From Gammaproteobacteria bacterium (GTDB taxonomy: Bacteria > Pseudomonadota > Gammaproteobacteria > Granulosicoccales > Granulosicoccaceae), in assembly GCA_003511825.1 (NCBI GenBank), contig DOIU01000214.1:1-7192 (forward strand): a stretch of 7,192 bases of DNA. The letters run 5' to 3'. Below the pieces are notes generated by a model. It made no database searches, was not told the DNA's origin, and saw nothing but the letters and a program-made list of their open reading frames with translations. Positions 1 to 6,728 of the stretch are shown here, one piece after another. The position numbers and the translations under genes were made by a program. Within the stretch, counting starts at the first letter, position 1. Every line of letters begins with the position of its first letter.

Positions 1-296
1 GCGCCCGCGAGCTGTTATTGCACGACTTGAGCGCCACGCCAACCATTGCCGAGTTGGCGCTTGCGACAGGCCTCAATCAGCTCAAGCTCAAGCGTGGGTT
101 CAGGCACCTCTTCGGCACCAGCATTTACGCCTTGTTCTTGCGCGAACGCATGAACCGCGCACGTCAGCTCTTGCGCCATCACAATGTCGGCGACACGGCC
201 CAGCTCCTGGGCTACAGAAACACCAGTCATTTCAGCAAGGTTTATCACAATCAGTTCGGTGTCCTGCCTAGCCAGGCGCGACGGGACGGGGTGTAG
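1..296 (+). CDS. AraC-family transcriptional regulator, C-terminal part (5' end off window)
   Basis: About 97 residues are visible, in the frame starting at base 3 and ending at a TAG at 294-296. They form a complete AraC/XylS DNA-binding domain. The first helix-turn-helix is around TIAELALATGL followed by LKRGFRHLFG, then comes the linker helix RERMNRARQLL. The second helix-turn-helix is GDTAQLLGYRNTSHFSKVYHNQFG, quoted here in parts GDTAQLLGY and TSHFSKVYHNQFG, followed by the usual LPSQAR end. The N-terminal sensing domain is missing because the frame stays open to the left edge, so the TTG at 18 is not a credible start. AraC proteins with this domain beside ferric-siderophore receptors (YbtA, PchR, RhrA, AlcR) activate uptake genes when they bind the ferri-siderophore. 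Its position beside a receptor and transporter operon suggests the same job here, which is inference. It converges on the ATPase gene and overlaps its end by 29 bp. Confidence 0.93.
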   Translation, partial: ARELLLHDLSATPTIAELALATGLNQLKLKRGFRHLFGTSIYALFLRERMNRARQLLRHHNVGDTAQLLGYRNTSHFSKVYHNQFGVLPSQARRDGV

Positions 297-1098
297 ATGC
301 ATGGTGATGAGGTGTTCGTTGAGCACGTACGGGCATGCAATACGGGTACGCTCTGCCATCCTCGTCACGCATGACGCGTTCGGTCTCGAGATCAAATAAC
401 TGCATGAGCAGCTCGGGGTGGATCACCTCTACCGGTGCGCCATCGGCGATGAGGGCACCGCTTTGCATGGCCAGTAAGCGGTCGGCGTAACGGCTGGCTT
501 GGTTGATATCGTGCAGTACCATCACTACTGTCGTGCCATGGTCGCGGTTCAACTGCCGCAGCAAATCCATAATCTCCAGTTGGCGCCCGATATCGAGAAA
601 GGTGGTGGGTTCGTCGACCAACAACACATCGGCCTGTTGCGCGAGCGCCAACGCAATCCAGCCACGCTGGCGTTCGCCGCCGGACAGGGCGTGGAAGGGT
701 CGCCTGCGATAGCGGTGCATACCGGTGATAGCCAGCGCCCACTCTACTGCCTCGTGATCCTCCGCCCTCGGGCGTTGAAAGATGCCCTGGTGTGGATAGC
801 GGCCGTGTTGCACCAGTTGCTCAACACTGATGCCGTCGGGCGCGATCGGGTTTTGCAGCAACACCGCCAGTCGCTGCGCACGCTGGCGCGCCGGCCAGGC
901 GTTGAGCGGTTTGTCGTCTAAGGTGATTGCACCTTGTAGCGGCGCGAGTAAACCACTCAAACCGCGCAGGAGCGTCGATTTACCGCAACCGTTGGGACCG
1001 ATAATACAATTCATCGTGCCGTATTCGATGGATACAGAGATATCCTTAACAACAACGTGATTGCCGTACCCCAGGCGTAGCCGGTCAGCGCTGAGCAT
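268..1098 (-). CDS. Ferric-siderophore ABC transporter ATP-binding protein (FepC/FecE type)
   Basis: This 276-residue protein is the cytoplasmic ATPase that powers siderophore import through the two adjacent permeases. All nucleotide-binding motifs are intact: Walker A GPNGCGKST at 34-42, Q-loop Gln82 in LLQNP, signature LSGGERQRG at 138-146, Walker B VLLVDEP at 158-164, D-loop LD at 168-169 and switch His196 in VLHDIN. The ending MRDEDGRAYPYCMPV is typical of FepC/FecE proteins. About 19 further residues follow (RAQRTPHHHASTPRPVAPG), partly encoded over the 3' end of the AraC gene and probably not functional. The ATG at 1098 shares one base with the TGA of the upstream permease (TGATG) and has a Shine-Dalgarno GAGGGA at 1111-1106, seven bases away, so the start is well supported. 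It is the last gene of the operon. No terminator is visible after it. The substrate cannot be read from this subunit. Confidence 0.96.
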   Translation of the reverse strand: MLSADRLRLGYGNHVVVKDISVSIEYGTMNCIIGPNGCGKSTLLRGLSGLLAPLQGAITLDDKPLNAWPARQRAQRLAVLLQNPIAPDGISVEQLVQHGRYPHQGIFQRPRAEDHEAVEWALAITGMHRYRRRPFHALSGGERQRGWIALALAQQADVLLVDEPTTFLDIGRQLEIMDLLRQLNRDHGTTVVMVLHDINQASRYADRLLAMQSGALIADGAPVEVIHPELLMQLFDLETERVMRDEDGRAYPYCMPVRAQRTPHHHASTPRPVAPG

Positions 1099-2156
1099 CA
1101 GTGTGTCCCTCGTGCTTGCCGGTATAACAGCAGGAGAAAAACCGGGATACCGACCAAGGTTGTCAACGCACCGGCAGGCAGCTCGCTAGGGCTGAGCAGC
1201 GTGCGTCCGAGTAAGTCTGCAATCAATAGCAGCAGCGCACCGCACAGCAGGCTGGTGAACGTGAGATAGCGTATATCACTGCCTGTGAGCAGCCGTGCAA
1301 GGTGAGGTGTTACCAATCCGACGAAACCGATCGGCCCCGTGATGGCCGTGGCGCTGGCTGCAAATACCACCGCAAGTGCAATTGCACAGAGTCGCCACAG
1401 CTGCAGATTCAATCCCAGTGCGCGGCTAATGTCATCATTGAACCGCAACAATGACAGCGGGCCCAACAACATCAATAAGCCAATCACGCCCGCGATTGAC
1501 CAGGGCAGGAGCACGCCCAGGTGCGAAAAGTCGCGTCCGTACAAGCTGCCGGCTAACCAGATCAGACTGGTTTCTACACGTCCGGCCCCCCAAACCACCA
1601 CCACCCACATCACAGCGGCGTGTAGTATGGCGCCAATGGCGACGCCGTTTAGGGCCAGCTTGGTGGGACTCGCGCCTGAGCCCCACGACAAACCCAACAC
1701 CAATGCGGCGGTCGCCAAACCGCCCAAGAGTGCCGCGAGTGGTAACCATTCCAAACGGGTGGGGGTGGGTTCGCTGCTCAGTAGCGTGTTGGCCAGCAGA
1801 TCATGCAGTAATAAAAACGCCACTACCGCAAGACTGGCGCCACTGGACACACCAATGACGCCAGGATCGGCCAAGGGGTTTCGAATCACGGATTGCAAAA
1901 TCAGCCCAGCGATGGCGAAGTGCATACCCACGATGGCCGCGAGGAGGATTCTTGGTAAGCGCAAATGCCACATCACGTCATGACTTACTGTGCCGGCTTG
2001 TTCGGCACGTAGGCCCTGCACAACCTCAGACACGGACAAGCTGGCTGATCCCATTAACAGAGATACGATGATCACTCCGGCCAACAGCAGTAACAGACAG
2101 GCGTTCACCGTGCGAATCTGCTGTGGTTGTGGAGCAAGAGCGCTCGACGCTAGCAT
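1098..2156 (-). CDS. Ferric-siderophore ABC transporter permease 2 (FecCD family)
   Basis: This 352-residue inner-membrane protein is one half of the import channel. It shows the FecCD family landmarks in order: hydrophobic first helix near 19-35, LRLPR at 65-69, LILQSVIRNPLADPGVIGVS at 85-104, WLAGSLYGRDF at 200-210, the cytoplasmic coupling segment GPIGFVGLVTPHLAR at 274-288, and ELPAG at 325-329 before the last helix. Its length fits the family (about 320-350 residues, around ten membrane spans). The open frame runs back to 2459, but that part lies inside the upstream permease gene, is arginine-rich and shows no homology signal. I therefore take the ATG at 2156, which is followed directly by a normal permease N-terminus. 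That ATG overlaps the upstream stop by 7 bp (ATGCTAG). It has no strong Shine-Dalgarno, so translation is probably coupled. It likely forms a heterodimer with the product of the preceding gene, as FecC and FecD do. Confidence 0.95.
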   Translation of the reverse strand: MLASSALAPQPQQIRTVNACLLLLLAGVIIVSLLMGSASLSVSEVVQGLRAEQAGTVSHDVMWHLRLPRILLAAIVGMHFAIAGLILQSVIRNPLADPGVIGVSSGASLAVVAFLLLHDLLANTLLSSEPTPTRLEWLPLAALLGGLATAALVLGLSWGSGASPTKLALNGVAIGAILHAAVMWVVVVWGAGRVETSLIWLAGSLYGRDFSHLGVLLPWSIAGVIGLLMLLGPLSLLRFNDDISRALGLNLQLWRLCAIALAVVFAASATAITGPIGFVGLVTPHLARLLTGSDIRYLTFTSLLCGALLLLIADLLGRTLLSPSELPAGALTTLVGIPVFLLLLYRQARGTH

Positions 2157-3181
2157 GGTTGCTTGCCAATCAGATACACAAACAGCGGGCCGCCGAGCAG
2201 CACACAGAAAATGCCGACGGGTACGTCTTGTACTTTGGCGATCAGGTCCGCTATTCCTATCAAACTTGCGCCCACGAGCGCAGATAAGGGCAGCAGCCAG
2301 CGGTGAGGCAACTGCCCACCCAAGCCGCGCAAGCCATCGCCGCGCAGACCAAGGCGCACGATATGAGGCGCAATCAGTCCGATAAAGCTGATCGGTCCGG
2401 CGACGGACACCGTGGCGGCGGTCAGGATCACGGCGGTCATGCCCAGCAACAATCGCCAACGGTGGATACTCACCCCCAGCGAGGTCGCGGTATCGTCATC
2501 CAGCATTAACAGATCCAGTGCGCGGGCAAAGCTGACGCCCATGACCAGGCCAAGCAGAGCGAACGGTGCGAGTTGGCCAACGTGCTGCCAGGTGCGATCG
2601 CCTAGGCTGCCCGTCAGCCAAACGTACAAGCCCATGGCTTCGCCGTCGGAAGCGATCAACAACACAGAGATGCCCGCAGCGAAAAACAGGGCCACGCTCA
2701 TGCCCGCCAGCGTCAGGTACACGGGGTTCAGCCGCGTTTGCCAAGCGATCCCAAACGTCAGTGCTGCGGCCGACAAACCGCCCACGGTGCCCACACTCAG
2801 CCGCTGGCCATAGGAAATATCAAATACCACCAGGCCGATAACAATGGCAAAGGCCGCTCCCGAGGTGACGCCCATCAAACTCGGTGAGCCCAGCGGATTG
2901 CGGGTGATGGACTGCACAATGGCACCCGCCATCCCCAACACAGCGCCAACCATCAGCCCCAGCACCGCGCGAGGTAAACGCAACTGCCAGACGACAAAAC
3001 TGGGCGTGTCATCGTTTGGGGTTTTCAGTGCTTGCAGTATCTGATCCAACGAAAGGCTGAAGTCCCCCACGCGCAGTGACATGATCAGGCTGATGGCCAT
3101 CGCTACGACGCAGACGGTGACCAGTACGGTCACGCTTCGCAGCTCGATAGTATCGTCATGGTGCGTGAGTTGCATTGACAT
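2150..3181 (-). CDS. Ferric-siderophore ABC transporter permease 1 (FecCD family)
   Basis: This 343-residue multi-span inner-membrane protein is the partner of the following permease. Landmarks are a first membrane helix near 17-35, LRLPRAVLG at 67-75, GAIVQSITRNPLGSPSLMGV at 86-105, WLTGSLGDRTW at 188-198, the coupling segment GPISFIGLIAPHIVR at 262-276 that contacts the ATPase, and DVPVG at 319-323 before the last helix. Three starts are possible: TTG at 3187, ATG at 3181 and ATG at 3175. I chose 3181 because ATG is preferred and it begins two bases after the TGA of the binding-protein gene. TTG 3187 would instead overlap that stop. None has a clear Shine-Dalgarno, so coupled translation is likely. 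The gene ends inside the start of the next permease. The two permeases differ clearly in sequence, so this is an FecC/FecD-like pair and not a recent duplication. Confidence 0.95.
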   Translation of the reverse strand: MSMQLTHHDDTIELRSVTVLVTVCVVAMAISLIMSLRVGDFSLSLDQILQALKTPNDDTPSFVVWQLRLPRAVLGLMVGAVLGMAGAIVQSITRNPLGSPSLMGVTSGAAFAIVIGLVVFDISYGQRLSVGTVGGLSAAALTFGIAWQTRLNPVYLTLAGMSVALFFAAGISVLLIASDGEAMGLYVWLTGSLGDRTWQHVGQLAPFALLGLVMGVSFARALDLLMLDDDTATSLGVSIHRWRLLLGMTAVILTAATVSVAGPISFIGLIAPHIVRLGLRGDGLRGLGGQLPHRWLLPLSALVGASLIGIADLIAKVQDVPVGIFCVLLGGPLFVYLIGKQPC

Positions 3182-3183
3182 GC

Positions 3184-4149
3184 TCAATCGCTGCTAAACG
3201 CTGCAGGTCGTGCGCGTGCGGCGACAGGGATGTCACTGGGTGCGGCAAAGGTTGCCGGGTAGAACAGGTGAGCCAATTCACGCAAGACCATATCGCGTGC
3301 AATGGGCCCATGCGGCATGACGTAGTGATCGGCCACGCGATACACACGCTGTTGTTTGACCGCTGTTAAGCGTTGCCATACCGGATGCTGCGCGAAGGGG
3401 CCACTGTCGCCCTTAAACGCAAGAATGACATCCGGGTCTAGCTGCAGCAGCTTTTCCATCGAGATGGGAGCGGCAAACGGATTCTTCAGAGAGGGGGCCA
3501 ACTCACTGGCGCCAAAAGCATTGTTGACCTGGAGTTCGCGCATGATATGCACGGCGAGATGGTGGTCGTAAAACGCAAAGGGCACATCGTCCCAATACCA
3601 CAGCAACACGCTACGCAAGCCGCCTGGGGCCTTGTTGCCAAGCTCGGCCATACGTGCGGCAAAGTCGCGATTAAGCTGTGCGCCTTCCTCGGCTTTGCCC
3701 AGCGCCGTCGTCATGCCGAGTATGGCGCGATCGGAATCCGCGTAGTCAATCAGGTCGTAGGCGAGAAACGGCGCAATCTGCTCAAACTTCGCTGCGTGTG
3801 GCTCGGTGTAGGTGCGTATGCCCACGATCAGATCGGGTTTGAGTTGCGTGAGCACTTCCATATTGGTCTCATGCACTTCACCCAGGTCCGTCACATGAGC
3901 AACTGTGTCCCCGAGAAAGCGCGTGCGCTGATGATTCAGGGTGGACAACCCGCTGGCTTGACTACCCAGAGCTTGCATCACGTCAGCCGCAAACACGGAG
4001 ATCGCTGCCACCGATTCGGGGCGGTGTGTCAGTGTGACCAGTTGCTGACGATCATCCGTAATCGCTACCGGATAGGTATCGGCTAACAACAGCTCGGTGC
4101 GTGTGAACACGCCGAACAGCACGGCAAATGGAATGATGAACAGGCGCAT
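3184..4149 (-). CDS. Periplasmic ferric-siderophore-binding protein (FecB/FhuD type, Peripla_BP_2)
   Basis: This 321-residue protein would bind the ferric siderophore in the periplasm and deliver it to the permease pair. The N-terminus MRLFIIPFAVLFGVF is a hydrophobic export signal. Cleavage may fall after LLLA (residue 23), though the charged TRTE just before it is less tidy than usual. I see no cysteine, so it should be a soluble periplasmic protein and not a lipoprotein. Family landmarks are SVFAADVMQALG at 51-62, METNs replaced by TNMEVLTQLKPDLIVG at 95-110, SMEKLLQLDPDVILAF at 230-245 and VWQRLTAVKQQRVYRV at 257-272. Glu98 and Glu232 occupy the places of the conserved glutamates that dock class II binding proteins onto permease arginines. 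The ATG at 4149 is supported by AGGAG at 4162-4158, eight bases upstream. The gene starts 11 bp after the receptor stop and abuts the next permease. The ligand is unknown. Confidence 0.94.
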   Translation of the reverse strand: MRLFIIPFAVLFGVFTRTELLLADTYPVAITDDRQQLVTLTHRPESVAAISVFAADVMQALGSQASGLSTLNHQRTRFLGDTVAHVTDLGEVHETNMEVLTQLKPDLIVGIRTYTEPHAAKFEQIAPFLAYDLIDYADSDRAILGMTTALGKAEEGAQLNRDFAARMAELGNKAPGGLRSVLLWYWDDVPFAFYDHHLAVHIMRELQVNNAFGASELAPSLKNPFAAPISMEKLLQLDPDVILAFKGDSGPFAQHPVWQRLTAVKQQRVYRVADHYVMPHGPIARDMVLRELAHLFYPATFAAPSDIPVAARARPAAFSSD

Positions 4150-4157
4150 TAATCTGG

Positions 4158-4163
4158 CTCCTA
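4158..4163 (-). promoter_or_regulatory. Shine-Dalgarno of binding-protein gene embedded in the receptor stop codon
   Basis: On the - strand the sequence TAGGAG contains both the receptor's TAG stop (4163-4161) and the AGGAG ribosome-binding site (4162-4158) of the next gene, whose ATG lies eight bases further on. Ribosomes terminating on the receptor message would sit on this site. This implies linked translation and fixes the start of the binding protein at 4149. Confidence 0.8.
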
Positions 4164-6239
4164 GTAATGCATGCGTGCCTGCACGCCGACGATTTGCGGC
4201 TCGCCGGCCATCTCGGCATTGGCAAACATCGAGATGGCGTATTCCTCGTCTAATAGATTGCGCCCAAACAGATAGGCAGAGAACTGCTCGGATTCGTAGC
4301 CCAGCTTGGCATTGAGTAGGGTGACGGCATCTTGCTCAAAGGCGTTGGCTTCATCAAAGAACTTGGCGCCGTTGTGTGCCAGGTCAAGGGAGGCGAACCA
4401 ACCGTTGTCGTTGCGGTAAATCGTGCCCAGATTGACCGTAAATTCGTTCGCATTAGGCAAGTGTTTGCCACTGAGATCGCCACTGATGCTGTTCGGGTAG
4501 TCGTCGAATTCATACTCAAACATATAGCCTGCGTTTGCGAACAGCTCCCAAGCCGGTGCCGGGCGCGCGCGCAGCTCAAGTTCCACACCTGAGCTGTGGG
4601 CCTCTGCGGCATTCTGTTTGAGGTAGACCAATGCGCCTTGCATGGTCACGGGGGTTTCAACTTGCAAATCCTCCCAGTCAACGTAAAACACCGCCGCGTT
4701 GAATTCGATGCGCTCGTTGGCCAGCAGGCCTTTGTAACCCACTTCATAGGTGAGCGTGTATTCCGGGTCGACGGCTTCGGTGATCACCGTTGGGTCCAAC
4801 TGCACATTGTTGTAGTCGCCGGCCTTGTACCCGCGTGAGACTGAGGCGTAAAGCCGCTGATGATCGCCCAACAGCTTGGCGATGGATACCGAGGGCAGGA
4901 GCGCGAACCAGTCTTCGTCAAACGATTTGCGGGCAAAGCTGCTGCCATCGGCAAACCCTTCCCAGTCCAGATCCTTTTTTTCATAATCCATGCGTAAGCG
5001 CCCGGTCAACTCGAGGCTGGGGCGAGGGGAGAATACCGCTTGGCCAAACAAGGCGGCGCCCCGTGTTTCGATAGTGGATTCCTGTGCCTGAGTCATGCCT
5101 GGCGGCAGCCCCCACGCATCGGCGTTGACGCCAAGGCGCATCGTTGTCTCGGTGTCGAGATCTTCCGCCAGAAAAAACGCACCCGCCAGCCACGTCAAGC
5201 CGCCATCGGTCTCGCCCTCCAGACGAAGTTCCTGGGAGACCGTGTTGTAGATTTCGTCATACTCACCGGTGGAGATGTCGAGCGAGGTGAAATCCCAATC
5301 ATGCAAAAACCCATAGTTGGAACGTGAGTAGGCGCTGATAGATGTCAAGGTGCTGCGCCCTAGGTCGTGTTCCCAGGTCAAGGTCGGTGAGACCAGCTTG
5401 CCATCGTTGTACCCGGGTTCGTTGTTTTCCGTCTTAAGGCCGCCACCTGCGACATAGCTGTCAAACCCGCCATCAAACGTATCGGCCGTTAAACCAAGCG
5501 TGATTTTATTGCCATCATTGGGCGCAAAAACCACTTTGCCACGGCCAGACACTTGTTCATGGTCATTGCCATCGTCAATGCCGAGGTGCGTGTTTTCAAA
5601 GAACCCATCGCTCGAACGATACCCCAACGCAATACGATACCCGGAAGTTGTATTGATGGGGCCGCCAAAGGCCGTATTGAGTTTAAGCGTGTTATAGCTT
5701 TCATAGCTTGCCGTGGCATCGGCAGAGAAGACGTCTGTCGGATCACGCGTGATGACATTGACAACACCCGCGTGCGTATTGCGCCCGTAAATAGCGCCTT
5801 GACTGCCGCGCAACACCTCAATGCGTTCGACATCAAGCAGGGTATCCGTCGCCACATAGGGTTGAGTAACGCCATCAGCATTGACGTTCCAGACCTTGTT
5901 CATATTGGTCGTACCGCCGATGCCGCGATACACCAAATACGTGGTATGGCTGTCCGCACGATAAAAACCAATATTCGCCGCGTGATTGGCGACACCTTCT
6001 AAAGTGTCGACCGACAGATCATCCAACGTATTGCCATCAAACGCGCTGATACTGTGAGGCACATCCTGCTTATCACGCTCGAGCTTATCCGCCGTGACTG
6101 TGATGACCTGTAGTGCCTCAGCATCATTGGTTGGGGGTTGATCGGAATCCGTATCCGCCCAAACAACGGACGGCGATAATACCGCGGCCATCGCGGTCGC
6201 TAACAGCGTGGGCTTGAAAGCGGCGGGGTGTGCTTGCAT
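4161..6239 (-). CDS. TonB-dependent outer-membrane siderophore receptor, FyuA-like
   Basis: This 692-residue protein would be a 22-strand outer-membrane gated channel importing a ferric siderophore. A signal peptide ends near VVWA (residue 28). A TonB-box-like stretch QVITVTA lies at 44-50. The plug domain follows to about 165, with YRGIGG at 104-109, DGV at 122-124 and the plug end IEVLRGSQGAIYGRNTHAGV (140-159) running into VNVITRDP. The barrel contains SRGYKAGDYNN around 468-478, and the protein ends in LFGRNLLDEEYAISMF and VGVQARMHY, with the terminal aromatic residue expected of outer-membrane barrels. Plug and barrel patterns recall FyuA, the yersiniabactin/pesticin receptor, judged from memory and not aligned. 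Ligand identity is therefore open. The ATG at 6239 has GAGGA at 6250-6246, six bases away. It is the first gene of the operon, and paired repeats upstream suggest AraC-type activation in addition to any iron control. Confidence 0.95.
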   Translation of the reverse strand: MQAHPAAFKPTLLATAMAAVLSPSVVWADTDSDQPPTNDAEALQVITVTADKLERDKQDVPHSISAFDGNTLDDLSVDTLEGVANHAANIGFYRADSHTTYLVYRGIGGTTNMNKVWNVNADGVTQPYVATDTLLDVERIEVLRGSQGAIYGRNTHAGVVNVITRDPTDVFSADATASYESYNTLKLNTAFGGPINTTSGYRIALGYRSSDGFFENTHLGIDDGNDHEQVSGRGKVVFAPNDGNKITLGLTADTFDGGFDSYVAGGGLKTENNEPGYNDGKLVSPTLTWEHDLGRSTLTSISAYSRSNYGFLHDWDFTSLDISTGEYDEIYNTVSQELRLEGETDGGLTWLAGAFFLAEDLDTETTMRLGVNADAWGLPPGMTQAQESTIETRGAALFGQAVFSPRPSLELTGRLRMDYEKKDLDWEGFADGSSFARKSFDEDWFALLPSVSIAKLLGDHQRLYASVSRGYKAGDYNNVQLDPTVITEAVDPEYTLTYEVGYKGLLANERIEFNAAVFYVDWEDLQVETPVTMQGALVYLKQNAAEAHSSGVELELRARPAPAWELFANAGYMFEYEFDDYPNSISGDLSGKHLPNANEFTVNLGTIYRNDNGWFASLDLAHNGAKFFDEANAFEQDAVTLLNAKLGYESEQFSAYLFGRNLLDEEYAISMFANAEMAGEPQIVGVQARMHY

Positions 6240-6257
6240 GGCTATTCCTCGTGCACG

Positions 6258-6286
6258 GTGATGCTGAATCGATAAAAGAACATCAC
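6258..6286. repeat. Inverted repeat GTGATG-N17-CATCAC in the receptor leader
   Basis: GTGATG at 6258-6263 and CATCAC at 6281-6286 are perfect inverted arms; the match is 7 of 8 if each arm is extended inward by two bases. The element lies 8 bp upstream of the receptor's Shine-Dalgarno, so it is probably in the 5' untranslated leader or close to the promoter. It could be a repressor operator or a weak RNA hairpin. It does not match a Fur box well: only one GATAAA hexamer is present. Chance is possible. Confidence 0.35.
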
Positions 6287-6320
6287 AGTACGCGGGGAGG
6301 CTAGCCCAGCGTTATTCGAA

Positions 6321-6354
6321 TCGGTATTTTTTGGCCCCTAGCGGTATTTTTTTG
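6321..6354 (-). promoter_or_regulatory. Candidate AraC-family operator: two direct repeats 20 bp apart, with activator-dependent promoter
   Basis: Read on the - strand, CAAAAAAATACCG (6354-6342) is followed by CAAAAAATACCG (6333-6322). The two copies share the core AAAAAATACCG, and the shared CGGTA edge is displaced by exactly 20 bp, about two helical turns. This is the arrangement expected for two subunits of an AraC-family activator on one DNA face. AraC regulators of siderophore uptake bind repeats of this sort in front of receptor genes. The nearer copy would overlap the -35 position of a promoter reading into the receptor; a weak -10 such as TAGCCT at 6303-6298, seventeen bases on from 6321, would fit, but it matches the consensus in only three of six bases. 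The repeats are seen directly; their assignment to the regulator at the left edge is inference. Confidence 0.6.
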
Positions 6355-6728
6355 CGGAGCAGCTATTGGGCCTTATCAGTGTGGCCGTAGCTTTCACGAC
6401 GAGGTAAGAGAAAAGTACCTGACGCTTGTTTCTACCCAAGAGGAGGCGCTGGATCACTGCTGAAAAGCAGTATATTGTACATTCAGGTTACTAGAACATG
6501 CATGAGATCCGGTGGCTGTTGGCCAAGTCAAGGACTATTTGAGGCAACAGTGCTAGTTCTATGAGGTTTGCCTTAACAGGTGGGGTTTGTCTAGAATAAT
6601 TTTTTAGGTGTTCTCTAGTGGATACACCTTGAAAGATCATTAAAAACCAGGCTCTTAGGGCTGTATAAGTGGTTGCTCATGCCGGCCGTAGCCTAACTGT
6701 CCTCACGTATTCGTACAGGTTTTCGCCT
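6355..6728. other. Non-coding spacer with falling GC content
   Basis: I see no credible gene in this stretch on either strand; open frames are short and unrelated to anything I recognise. By hand count GC is about 45% over 6481-6720, between the transporter block and the AT-rich gene to the right. It holds a perfect 6-bp hairpin at 6456-6471 and a looser inverted repeat AGGTGT/ACACCT at 6606-6629. Neither is followed by a T-run on either strand, so neither qualifies as an intrinsic terminator. No tRNA, transposase remnant or array is visible. Confidence 0.6.
6456..6471. repeat. Perfect hairpin ACTGCT-GAAA-AGCAGT
   Basis: A six-base-pair stem closes a GAAA loop, which is a stable GNRA tetraloop if transcribed rightwards. 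There is no following U-tract. It could be a transcript-end or RNA element from an unseen transcript, or a chance palindrome. Confidence 0.3.

Noticed and set aside
15..395. - strand open frame of 126 codons across the AraC gene end
   Set aside because: It overlaps both the AraC domain and the ATPase C-terminus in a third frame and shows no recognisable pattern.
1339..1983. Long open frame on the + strand (214 codons) opposite the second permease
   Set aside because: It lies wholly antisense to a well-supported permease gene, its translation is low in complexity and has no domain pattern, and long antisense frames are expected in GC-rich coding sequence.
2157..2459. N-terminal extension of permease 2 by 101 residues
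   Set aside because: This segment is inside the upstream permease gene in another frame, is arginine-rich and hydrophilic, and would precede a complete FecCD N-terminus. The ATG at 2156 fits the operon junction.
3547..4086. Open frame on the + strand (179 codons) opposite the binding-protein gene
   Set aside because: It is antisense to a gene with clear family motifs, has no ribosome-binding site of note, and its translation resembles no protein I know.
6264..6282. Fur box in the receptor leader
   Set aside because: Only GATAAA resembles the GATAAT hexamer; the neighbouring hexamers do not match, so I do not call a Fur site.
6499..6543. Short + strand frame beginning MHEIRWLLAKS, considered as a transposase remnant
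   Set aside because: Only 14 codons long, with no continuation in other frames that resembles a known transposase and no terminal inverted repeats.
6606..6629. Intrinsic terminator at AGGTGT/ACACCT
   Set aside because: The stem is short with a 12-base loop, and neither strand has a U-tract directly after it.
6691..6697. Integron attC core GCCTAAC beside the AT-rich gene
   Set aside because: The heptamer fits the RYYYAAC core, but no matching GTTRRRY partner or folded inner arms lie at a suitable distance, so a gene cassette is not supported.
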